A stretch of DNA of 64,000 nt from Bordetella sp. LUAb4 (GTDB lineage Bacteria; Pseudomonadota; Gammaproteobacteria; Burkholderiales; Burkholderiaceae_B). The notes under the pieces were generated by a model. That model did no database searches. It was not told the origin of the DNA and saw only the letters and a list, made by a program, of their open reading frames with translations. The DNA is taken from assembly GCF_021325795.1 (NCBI RefSeq), contig NZ_JAHPZX010000010.1:1-64000 (forward strand), given 5' to 3'. Below are positions 56,781 to 64,000 of the stretch, one piece after another. The position numbers and the translations under genes are program-made. Positions within the stretch are counted from its first letter, which is position 1; each line of letters begins with the position of its first letter.

Positions 56781-58949
56781 ATGTCACAAATCCAAATCAA
56801 ACCGATCGTCATTCAATTGCTCGGCGGCTTCAGCATCCGGGTGGATGGTGCCGACCGCAGCGACGAAATCGGTTATTCCAAACCTAAACATCTGTTGGCC
56901 GTCCTGGCATTGGCGCACGAGCGCGTGTGGTCACGCGCCGCGCTGTCAGAACTGCTCTGGCCTCAGGGCAATGGCGACGGCCGCGCCAATCTGCGTCAGG
57001 CCTTGTGCGTCTTGCGCCGCCTGCTTGCTCCCGCCGGCCCGGCCTTGTTGACGACCTCAGGCACGGTAGCGCTGGACTTCAGCCTGGTCGAAGTCGACGC
57101 GATGGTCTTGCTGGGCATGGGCGAATACAGCGAGCTTTCCCTCAAGGACCGGCTCGTCTTCGACCGCGGCGAACTGCTCGAGCACCTGCCGCCGGTGGCC
57201 GGCACGGGTTTGAACGCGTGGCGCGTCAGTTGGCAATCGAGGCTGGCGCAAGAAGTCTCGCGCTGCCGCCAGCAATATATCGTGTCGCTGACTCGCCGCG
57301 GCGCCGTGGACGAGGCCCTTGCCGGCGCGCGCAAATGGGTATCGCTGCATCCGGGCGACGAGCTGGCGCATCGCAACCTGATCCGCCTGCTGCGCGATGC
57401 CGGCAGCCGCGAAGCGGCGCTGCGTGCCTATGAGCATTGCGCCGCCGTCATGGGCGAATACTACGAAACCGAACCCTCGGCGGAAACCCGTGCACTGTTG
57501 CAGGCGGGCGCGCCGCTGCGTGATGTACCGGCGGCGCCCGCCAATACGCAAGGTCAATGGGCTTCGGGGCCGGTGGCGATCCTGGCCCTGGCGGTATCGC
57601 AAGACGACGATGGGCGCAGCCGCTGCGCGGTCGATCGCTTGCAGAGTACCCGCGAACACCTGCTGCAATTGGTCAGCGGACGCGGCGGCCTGGTATCGGC
57701 GGGCGCCGATGGCAGCATTTCGATCACCTTCGGTTATCCCGATTCCTGCGAGTCTCCCGCCGATGCCGCGGCGCGGCTCGCTTGTGATCTGCGCCGCTTC
57801 GCGCCGCCACGGGACGCGATACTCGGCATGGGCATCCATGCCGACCTCGCCGCCATGGATGGCGACAGCGCGGATGGCGCCATCATGTTGATCGGCCAGC
57901 GTGCCATCCGCCTGGCCTATCTGGCGGGTAAGGGGGAAACGCTGGTCAGTGATACCGCCAGCGCGCAATTGCATGACCGCTACGTCATCACCCCCGACGA
58001 ACGCTATGGCTTGCGGGTAGGCGTGCTGGATTGCGCCGCCGAGGCCCCACCCGTGCACCGCATGTTCGGGCGGGCCGCGGAATTCGACATTCTGGTGCGG
58101 CGCTGGTCGGAAATCACCGCGTCGGGCCGAGGCCGTACCATGCTGCTGCATGGCGAACGAGGCGTCGGCAAGACCTTGCTCATGTCGGTCTTCAGCGAGT
58201 ACGCGCGGCGCGCCGGCGGCGCGGTGCGCGTGCTGGAGTGCCGGCAGGAGAATCGCCAGCGCAGCCTGCATCCGGTGTACGACTATCTCGTACGGCACGT
58301 GGTGGACAGCGCCGGCACGGCCAATCTGGCCTTGTCCGAGGCCGACAAGGAAGTCGCGCGCCTGGTCGAGTCCCTGGGGTATCGCGCGGGCCTGGACCGC
58401 CATACCAGCGCCAGCGTCCATGAGCAGGTCCTGCGCCCGGCAACGTCGCGCCAACGCGGGCAGGGCGGCGACATCGGCCCCACGGAAGGCGTGCTGCATG
58501 CGGTCACCGCGCTCTTGTTGCAACGGGAGCGATCAGGCCAGCCCATGCTGTTGGTCGTCGACAACCTGCAGTGGGCGGATCGCGCCACCCAGGAACTGAT
58601 TGCGCGCCTGGCACGGCTGGTGGAAACGACCCCTGTGATGCTGGTCATGGCTGCGCGCGCGCCCTCGTCGGAACTGCCTTCAGCGGCGGCGGTACACGTG
58701 GAGCCGCTGAGTTCGGCGGCGATGGTGGAACTGGTCAATGCACGGGCACGCGGCAAGCGCCTGGCGCCCAAGATCCGCCGGCATATCGTCGAAGGTGCCT
58801 GCGGCATTCCCATGCGCGCGGAACAGATGGTGCGCGATTTCCCCTTGGATGGCAGCGAAGCCGATTTGACGCTATCGGGGATCTGCGATCCCGCCGAAGG
58901 TGGCGCGGGTGTTCGATCACGCGCCGTGCCCAGCATGAATTTGGATTGA
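56781..58949 (+). CDS. HilA/SARP-like transcriptional activator with BTAD and NTPase domains
   Basis: A 722-residue protein. An OmpR-like winged helix is at about residues 8-100 (IQLLGGFSIRVDG, LAVLALAHERVWSRAALSELLWP, ANLRQALCVLRRLL). The BTAD domain is at about 105-245 (TPR-like helices, ending near EYYETEPSAETRALLQ). Residues about 265-420 resemble a degenerate class III nucleotide-cyclase fold. An AAA/STAND-type NTPase follows with Walker A GERGVGKT (458-465) and Walker B MLLVVDN (589-595). It ends soon after, lacking the long TPR tail of LAL/SARP giants. Such N-termini occur in HilA, which switches on type III secretion genes in Salmonella. The neighbouring chaperone gene supports that role. 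ATG 56781; no strong ribosome site. Confidence 0.85.
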   Translation: MSQIQIKPIVIQLLGGFSIRVDGADRSDEIGYSKPKHLLAVLALAHERVWSRAALSELLWPQGNGDGRANLRQALCVLRRLLAPAGPALLTTSGTVALDFSLVEVDAMVLLGMGEYSELSLKDRLVFDRGELLEHLPPVAGTGLNAWRVSWQSRLAQEVSRCRQQYIVSLTRRGAVDEALAGARKWVSLHPGDELAHRNLIRLLRDAGSREAALRAYEHCAAVMGEYYETEPSAETRALLQAGAPLRDVPAAPANTQGQWASGPVAILALAVSQDDDGRSRCAVDRLQSTREHLLQLVSGRGGLVSAGADGSISITFGYPDSCESPADAAARLACDLRRFAPPRDAILGMGIHADLAAMDGDSADGAIMLIGQRAIRLAYLAGKGETLVSDTASAQLHDRYVITPDERYGLRVGVLDCAAEAPPVHRMFGRAAEFDILVRRWSEITASGRGRTMLLHGERGVGKTLLMSVFSEYARRAGGAVRVLECRQENRQRSLHPVYDYLVRHVVDSAGTANLALSEADKEVARLVESLGYRAGLDRHTSASVHEQVLRPATSRQRGQGGDIGPTEGVLHAVTALLLQRERSGQPMLLVVDNLQWADRATQELIARLARLVETTPVMLVMAARAPSSELPSAAAVHVEPLSSAAMVELVNARARGKRLAPKIRRHIVEGACGIPMRAEQMVRDFPLDGSEADLTLSGICDPAEGGAGVRSRAVPSMNLD

Positions 58950-58988
58950 TCGGTCGATTTATCGCAGCGAATTTCAGGAAATTTCGGC

Positions 58989-59017
58989 GGAACTCAAATT
59001 GCTGCCAAGGTTACCTA
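58989..59017 (+). promoter_or_regulatory. Partial match to an Hrp-box type promoter
   Basis: GGAACT (58989-58994), 16 bases, TTACCTA (59011-59017). The HrpL-type ECF sigma consensus is GGAAC-N15/16-CCACNNA, so the first half is exact and the second half matches only ACNNA. It lies 68 bases before the chaperone start. Confidence 0.3.
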
Positions 59018-59084
59018 TCCGCCATCTGTATGGACCACGGCGTATTGCTGGGTCCTCCCATCTAACGCATCGCGGATTGAAATC

Positions 59085-59591
59085 ATGGACGCATATAGTC
59101 TGATCGAATTGTTTGGCAAAGAAAGCTGCATCAACCTCAGCCTGGGAGAGTCGGGCACCGTTGATCTGGTATTTGAAAATGGCGTGACCCTGACGCTTGA
59201 ACACGACGATCCCCAGGATCTGTTGCACTGCTACGTCGTGTTGGGCCGCATTCCCACCGAGGACGGCAAGCGCCTGACGGTCTACGGAGATTTGCTGGAA
59301 GCGAATCTCTTTGGCCACGAGACTGACGGCGCCACCCTGGGCGTTGACAAGCACACCGGTGAAGTCCTGCTGTCGTGGCGTCTGGAGCTGCTGGATGCCA
59401 ACGTCAGCCTGTTGCGCAACATCGTGCAGAAGATGGTCAACGTCGCCGTTGTGTGGCGTGAGTATCTGGGCACCGTCGACCGGGGCGACGTCAAGGCGCC
59501 CAAACTGTCGAACAACAAAGAACCGCAGGCCGCCAGGGCAACCCCGCCGAGCTACGACGATCTTCCGCGCGGCGGATCGATGCGCGCCTGA
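59085..59591 (+). CDS. CesT-family type III secretion chaperone
   Basis: A 168-residue acidic protein (about 26 Asp/Glu against 16 Lys/Arg). The first about 130 residues show the class I (CesT/Tir-type) chaperone pattern: GTVDLVFENGVTLTLEHDD, then YGDLLEANLFG (67-77), GATLGVDKHTGEVLLSWRL (82-100), a helix LLRNIVQKMVNVAVVWREYL (109-128). These proteins dimerise and bind the N-terminal region of one or a few effectors to keep them export-ready. A 35-residue polar tail follows. The gene stops 49 bases before a very large protein of unknown family, the usual chaperone-effector gene order. The ribosome site is weak. Confidence 0.85.
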   Translation: MDAYSLIELFGKESCINLSLGESGTVDLVFENGVTLTLEHDDPQDLLHCYVVLGRIPTEDGKRLTVYGDLLEANLFGHETDGATLGVDKHTGEVLLSWRLELLDANVSLLRNIVQKMVNVAVVWREYLGTVDRGDVKAPKLSNNKEPQAARATPPSYDDLPRGGSMRA

Positions 59592-59640
59592 TTCGGCACA
59601 GTCCCATGCGGGCGGCTTCGAAAGCCAGCCGGGAGAGACA

Positions 59641-62600
59641 ATGACTGTCGTGGGGAGACCCAGACTGGGATCGACCGGCTGGTGCGAGAACAAGCCCGTA
59701 GACGTCATCGGCTTAAAAGAATCCGTGGCCGCCGTGGACGCTGCCGCAGTGGGCCTGGACGCGACGCACCGGATCGCTTCCCCAAGACGGGCATCCATGG
59801 CCCACTCGATAAAATCGGTGGCCAGCAACCCCTCTTGTATCCGGTGTTGGTATCCCGGCCGCGTGCCACGTGCCGTCAGCGCCGAGGCCAGGCGTGAGCG
59901 CCGGCAGGAAAAAATCGCGGAATCCTTTAGTGGTCTGTCGCAGGCGCTGTCCATCCCTGCGGGGAAGCGCCGCGACGCCGCCATCGGCAAGACGGTAGAC
60001 ACCATCGAGCATTTGTTCCAAGAGGTCAAACGCCTTGTGGCGTTGATGCCGGACGCCGAGCCGCAAGACGACGACACGGTGATGACCGTCTTCGAGCGGG
60101 AAGCGTATCGATGGGTGGACACGGTGTCTTCCACCGTCTTCAGCCGTTTGTGCCAGGGGCCCTTGTCGCCGCTGGCGGAGCAAGGCGATGCCAGTTACCG
60201 CGACGCGCTGCTCATGCGCATGCATCGTCGCATGCACCTCCCGGCGGAATCGGTGTTGGTCAGCCTGGAGCAGGCGTTGCAAGGACGCCATCTCGACCAG
60301 GTGCATGCGATGTGGCTGTTCAAGGCTCAACATCAGCTGAGAAACCGTAGCACCGGCGCGCTGGCGCGGCGCGCCGCCTGTCTGACCGCGGAACAGGACA
60401 GGAGAAAGCTGCAATCCTCTTTGCACGGCATATTCCTGAACGTCTCAAACGGGCAGCCCGACACCCTGGACGCCGGTGTCGGCATACTGCTCGCCCTGGC
60501 CAAATTGCCTGTGGCCGTGCAGTCCATTTATCAACGCTGTCTGCCGTTCGGCATCTTGAACGAGGCCAGGCAGGAGCTTCAGCGTCTGCGAATTCCCACG
60601 CCTCTCGCGATCGACGAGGCGCAATGGCGAGGCTACTGCCAGAGTTGGAAGCATGAATACGCCAGGCGCGTCGTCGCGCTGGACAGCGTCATCGGAGATC
60701 TACGAGAGGCCTGCGCCTTGTCGGACGCACAAGCTGGCATCCGCAGCCGGCGGACCGTGCTTGGCTTGAGCCAGTTGGCCGGCTTGATCCGGGTCGGGCT
60801 GGCCGGCGAGGTGCCGGGCTGCTCGCCAGCCGCGGCGCCGCTGGACCCCGCGCGGCATGGCGACATCGGCGCTAGATACGCTGGCGTGGTCGAAGTGGTA
60901 AAGGCCGCGGCAAACGTGCTGGGTCTGCACGACGGCGCGGGCGCGGCGCAGGATCCATCCCAAATCCAATCACACGCAGTGCCGGCGCAACGCCAGCAGA
61001 CGGGGCCGGAGAGGGCGCTCAGCGCGATGTCCGACAAGGAATTTACCGCCCTGGTGTCCACGCTGGACGTGATGCCCGCTTTTGGCTTGCATGTCGACGC
61101 GCGCGCCATCGCCGCCGAGCGGGAGCGCCGGGTAGTTTTGCTTGGCCAGGCGCGGCTGACGCCGTGCCTGGAGCGCCTCGCCGCTACCGTGGCACCGCTT
61201 GCCGCGCCTGTTGCGCCGCCACCGCTGGTCATCGAACCGGCGGCGTTTGCTGGCGCGGCCGAAGATCCGCAACAGATGTCCCGCGTCGGCGCATATTTGC
61301 GTGACGCCACGGATGCCTTGCAGGCGGTGGTGATGTTGTATTCGGCCTGTGGTGGCGCGCTGGATGGCGCGGAGGAAACCGCCGCGTTCATTGAAAAGAC
61401 CGTGAATCTTGCGCTGCCGGATCTGCACATCGCACCGGCGCGCGCGCACGTGCTGCGCCGTCTGAGTGTTGCGCTGAACCATGCGCGGGTGGATCTCGCC
61501 AGGCAGGATCCGGGTCTTCTTTATGTCGACGCCGATGACCTTCTGTCGCAGGAAGCCCTGATGCAGGGTATCGCGGATCGCCTGGCCCGTCAGGAAGATG
61601 TGCCAGACGTCATCGAGGGGGCTTTCTTCACGCTGATCCGGCGCACGTCGTTCGCGGCCAGGCTGGGCGCATTCGTGTCGTCCGCGCCGGCTCGGCTTGG
61701 TGCCGATGAGGCGGAGCCGGACGTGGCCGACTTCGACGAAGATGACGATGTGCTGGCGGATGCCGACATTCGCCTGGCGCTGCAAAGCGACTTCGGCATC
61801 GAGGTTGTCGTCCAGGCGCCCGCGTTGGGCGCGGTCGACCCCAATGCGCAGGCGCAGGACGCCATGGAACAAGAAACCGTGGCGCAGGACGCGCTAGGAC
61901 GTTATGTGCGATGGCCGGATTGGACCAAACCCCTGGCGGTGCGTGAAATCTACAGAGAGGAACTTTCGTTCAAGGATCCTCCCATTGAAAAACTGCCGGG
62001 GCTTGCCGCCACAGGCGCACCAGGCACCTATCCCGTGACCGCGGCGGTGGTGGACGAGGAGTATGCCAAGGATTACCTGCGTGGCTCCTGTTCCTTATCG
62101 GTTCATGGCCGGACCCCCGATGGGACGCCGGTATCGTTCGATGCTGCCATGGCGCGCCCCATGGTCGAGCGCCAAGGCCTGGCCCCGCAGGTGGACAGGC
62201 GTGCTCGCTCGAACGCTGTCGAGGACGCCTTGCGATGCTTGAGCCGCATGGTGGATGCGGGCCAGTTCCAGCAGCTCACCCGGCTGTTGTCCCAAATGGC
62301 CCCCGCGGCGATTTCGGTGGCCGAGATGCGATCGGCTGTCAGTACGCCCTTGCGCTTGGCGTCGGGGACTCCCTTGGGAGTCGGCGGCCCGGCGCATACG
62401 CATACCTTGATCGAACAGAATCTCGATGGCACCTTCGACATGAGCTATCACGTCGAATGGCTGAACGTGCGTGCCGGGAGCCTGGTGGATCTGGAAACCT
62501 ATCTGCCCTCTGGACCCTTGGAACTGGACCCGGAGCTCAGCCGCAAGGCTGTCCGCTACGCCTGGCGGGTGAGCGCGAACGACCCCCCTGTCGTGCAGCC

Positions 62601-62682
62601 GCTGCAACTTCCGGAGTATCGATACTGCCTGGTGCCGGCACCGATGTCGCGCTCGTCCTCGATCTTGCCGGCGAATGCATAG
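59641..62682 (+). CDS. Large unrecognised protein, probable type III secreted effector
   Basis: A 1013-residue protein that I cannot assign to a family. ATG 59641 is supported by GGGAGAG at 59631-59637; the frame is open upstream but overlaps the chaperone gene. No signal peptide and no membrane helix are seen. The N-terminal about 80 residues are polar and Ser/Ala/Arg-rich with no clear fold, followed by mostly alpha-helical sequence (for example TVDTIEHLFQEVKRLVALMP). An acidic patch DFDEDDDVLADADIR lies near residues 698-712. A different, beta-containing C-terminal part follows from about residue 745, including GGPAHTHTLIEQNLDGTFDM. Its size, the absence of a Sec signal and an adjacent CesT chaperone indicate a type III effector. 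No catalytic motif was identified. Confidence 0.75.
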   Translation: MTVVGRPRLGSTGWCENKPVDVIGLKESVAAVDAAAVGLDATHRIASPRRASMAHSIKSVASNPSCIRCWYPGRVPRAVSAEARRERRQEKIAESFSGLSQALSIPAGKRRDAAIGKTVDTIEHLFQEVKRLVALMPDAEPQDDDTVMTVFEREAYRWVDTVSSTVFSRLCQGPLSPLAEQGDASYRDALLMRMHRRMHLPAESVLVSLEQALQGRHLDQVHAMWLFKAQHQLRNRSTGALARRAACLTAEQDRRKLQSSLHGIFLNVSNGQPDTLDAGVGILLALAKLPVAVQSIYQRCLPFGILNEARQELQRLRIPTPLAIDEAQWRGYCQSWKHEYARRVVALDSVIGDLREACALSDAQAGIRSRRTVLGLSQLAGLIRVGLAGEVPGCSPAAAPLDPARHGDIGARYAGVVEVVKAAANVLGLHDGAGAAQDPSQIQSHAVPAQRQQTGPERALSAMSDKEFTALVSTLDVMPAFGLHVDARAIAAERERRVVLLGQARLTPCLERLAATVAPLAAPVAPPPLVIEPAAFAGAAEDPQQMSRVGAYLRDATDALQAVVMLYSACGGALDGAEETAAFIEKTVNLALPDLHIAPARAHVLRRLSVALNHARVDLARQDPGLLYVDADDLLSQEALMQGIADRLARQEDVPDVIEGAFFTLIRRTSFAARLGAFVSSAPARLGADEAEPDVADFDEDDDVLADADIRLALQSDFGIEVVVQAPALGAVDPNAQAQDAMEQETVAQDALGRYVRWPDWTKPLAVREIYREELSFKDPPIEKLPGLAATGAPGTYPVTAAVVDEEYAKDYLRGSCSLSVHGRTPDGTPVSFDAAMARPMVERQGLAPQVDRRARSNAVEDALRCLSRMVDAGQFQQLTRLLSQMAPAAISVAEMRSAVSTPLRLASGTPLGVGGPAHTHTLIEQNLDGTFDMSYHVEWLNVRAGSLVDLETYLPSGPLELDPELSRKAVRYAWRVSANDPPVVQPLQLPEYRYCLVPAPMSRSSSILPANA

Positions 62683-62773
62683 CACCTTGCCAGCGACGCG
62701 CGGTCGCGCCCACCGGGGCGGCGCGCCTATGGACGGCCCCCTTGCGGAAGGCCTTCCAGCGGGCAACCTGGCG

Positions 62774-63412
62774 TCAAAGCAAGCCGAGATCTTTTGCGTA
62801 GGCGATCAATTCAGCGTCATTGCGCGCCGCCAGTTTGCGCATGGCATCCTGCTTTTGCCGACTGGTGGTCTTGGCGCTCAATCCCAGGACCTGGGCAATT
62901 TCGTTATTGGTGCGCCCGCTGGCAAAAAGACGCACGACTTCCATTTCACGCGGCGACAAGGCAGCGCGAGCCGTCAATTGCGATTGGGCTACGCCCAATG
63001 CCGCGAATTCATTGCGTATGCTTTCCGTGAAATAGGACAAGCCGGACGCCGCGCGCTGAATCGCGGTGCTGATTTCCTTGATGGCGGCACTTTTTTCCAC
63101 CAGCGCCAGGGCGCCGGCCTGCAGCGCCGGGCTGATCATGGTGGGCGTGGCGATTTTCGTCAGCACCACGACATGGATATGCGGATACTGTGCCCGCAAC
63201 TGCTGCAGCATGGCCAGACCGTCCGGTTGCGTTCCGCCCGGCATGGAAAAGTCGGTCACCACGACATCGCAGGGTGTTTGGGCCAGACAGGCGAACAGGC
63301 CGTCCGGGCTATCGGCAGAGCCGACGACGTTGATATCCGACGCGGTCGCGAGCGCATTCTTAATCCCCAGCAACACAATGGGGTGATCATCGGCCAGTAC
63401 GACGCGGATCAT
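62774..63412 (-). CDS. RcsB-like response regulator (NarL/LuxR family)
   Basis: A 212-residue two-component regulator. Receiver domain with the acidic pair D8-D9, phosphoacceptor D54 in VVVTDFSMPGG, T85 and K107. The LuxR-type helix-turn-helix is at about 147-195 (LSPREMEVVRLFASGRTNNE, then IAQVLGLSAKTTSRQKQDAM). The wording of both domains, in particular ADDHPIVLLGIKNAL and TTSRQKQDAMRKL, resembles RcsB more than NarL. ATG 63412 with GATGGAG upstream is preferred to a TTG at 63430. No partner kinase is in the window. It converges on the effector-candidate gene with 91 bases between. Confidence 0.9.
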   Translation of the reverse strand: MIRVVLADDHPIVLLGIKNALATASDINVVGSADSPDGLFACLAQTPCDVVVTDFSMPGGTQPDGLAMLQQLRAQYPHIHVVVLTKIATPTMISPALQAGALALVEKSAAIKEISTAIQRAASGLSYFTESIRNEFAALGVAQSQLTARAALSPREMEVVRLFASGRTNNEIAQVLGLSAKTTSRQKQDAMRKLAARNDAELIAYAKDLGLL

Positions 63413-63595
63413 GTTGAAAACTCCATCCAAAGCTCAAGCAGGCCCGCTGACCCGGATAGGGATCGACCCGGTATAGACAGCGGACGTTCATCAACGCGCG
63501 ATATCTGATTGACTATCGACACGTGGGCGGTTTGACCTTCTGACTGCCTGAATCGTTCCCGGCGCCATACTGCGCTTTTTGACGCGAGAAGGGAA

Positions 63596-64000
63596 TCAAA
63601 TTTCCGTATACGTTCCCGCGCGCATTTCCTCTTTTGCTTGATTGCGGTATGTCGTGGGCGTAATTCCGGCGTGGCGCCGGAATGCTACCGTGAAATTGCA
63701 GACGCTGGGGAAACCGACGTGCCGGGCGATGGCGTGTACCGGCATGCCGGTGCGGGCAAGCAGGCGGCGCGCGGCAGCCATTTTCTTATCGAAGATAAAT
63801 TTGTGCGCTGATTTTCCCGTTCGCGTCTTGAAAATGGAAGATAGTTTTCTTTCGTGCGTCCCGACACTATGGGCCAACTGGCGTACGGTATGAATGCTGC
63901 CAACGTCGGCCTGGATCGCGTCAAGGGCATAGCGCAGCAGGATGTCTTCCTGCGAACCGGCATCCTGAGCGGCGCCGGGAGCGGCGGGTTCCGCCCCGTT
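63596..64000 (-). CDS. AraC-family transcriptional regulator, C-terminal part
   Basis: The last 134 residues of a protein whose beginning lies beyond the right edge; the frame is open to base 64000. It contains the two AraC helix-turn-helix motifs: VRQLAHSVGTHERKLSSIFK, followed by TGKSAHKFIFDKKMAAARRL, and then MPVHAIARHVGFPSVCNFTV with AFRRHAGITPTTYRNQ. The upstream visible part (ILLRYALDAIQADVGSIHT) is typical of the segment just before the DNA-binding domain. AraC-type activators often control type III secretion genes (InvF, ExsA, HrpB), which would fit the neighbours, but the effector domain is not visible. It runs in the same direction as the RcsB-like gene, 183 bases upstream of it. 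Confidence 0.88.
   Translation of the reverse strand, partial: NGAEPAAPGAAQDAGSQEDILLRYALDAIQADVGSIHTVRQLAHSVGTHERKLSSIFKTRTGKSAHKFIFDKKMAAARRLLARTGMPVHAIARHVGFPSVCNFTVAFRRHAGITPTTYRNQAKEEMRAGTYTEI

Overview
The window reads as a chromosomal segment of a high-GC betaproteobacterium of the Bordetella/Achromobacter group (Alcaligenaceae, Burkholderiales). This rests on gene content and order: a complete division and cell-wall (dcw) cluster with a fused MurE-MurF protein, followed by lpxC, a DUF721/DciA gene and secA, plus the Alcaligenaceae-like character of the housekeeping proteins. The species is not determined.

Layout. 1-84 is the 3' end of a 5S rRNA, so an rrn operon ends here, followed by a terminator and two further hairpins. 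0.5-9.3 kb holds assorted genes: a small membrane protein, a SWIB-domain protein, an M20 amidohydrolase, pyrC, an ABC-F ATPase (Uup type), a di-haem cytochrome c peroxidase-family protein and an acid-phosphatase-like lipoprotein. 9.3-9.7 kb is the RNase P RNA. 9.98-27.4 kb is the dcw cluster in the order mraZ, rsmH, ftsL, ftsI, murE-murF, mraY, murD, ftsW, murG, murC, ddl, ftsQ, ftsA, ftsZ. Most junctions inside it overlap by 1-4 bases, which implies translational coupling. It starts from one visible promoter overlaid with MraZ boxes. lpxC, dciA (reverse), an M23 peptidase, secA and a VOC-domain protein follow.

34-53.6 kb is mainly metabolic: a BisC-like molybdoenzyme, a ChaC-like cyclotransferase, PagP, MgtE with a thioesterase, a YeiH-family permease facing a LysR regulator, a second M20 amidohydrolase, fadD, suhB, mnmC, a GH31-family protein and the start of the metN-metI-metQ methionine transporter operon, which runs to 54.5 kb. 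The space between the YeiH gene and the LysR gene is filled by two tandem-repeat arrays, of 11 bp and about 180 bp units.

The most unusual part begins after tRNA-Lys (54.6 kb). It holds an unrecognised 529-residue protein and a HilA/SARP-like activator (winged helix, BTAD, degenerate cyclase-like segment, NTPase). Next comes a CesT-family type III secretion chaperone, followed by a 1013-residue protein of unknown family that is probably its secreted effector. An RcsB-like response regulator and the truncated end of an AraC-family regulator are on the opposite strand. No secretion-apparatus gene is in the window. The combination suggests a type III secretion effector/regulation module that may continue past the right edge.

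A second theme is low-complexity expansion in coding sequence: the Lys/Gln tail of RsmH, the Ser/Glu tail of DciA, the Ser-Ala-Thr linker of the peroxidase and the degenerate repeat in the LysR protein.
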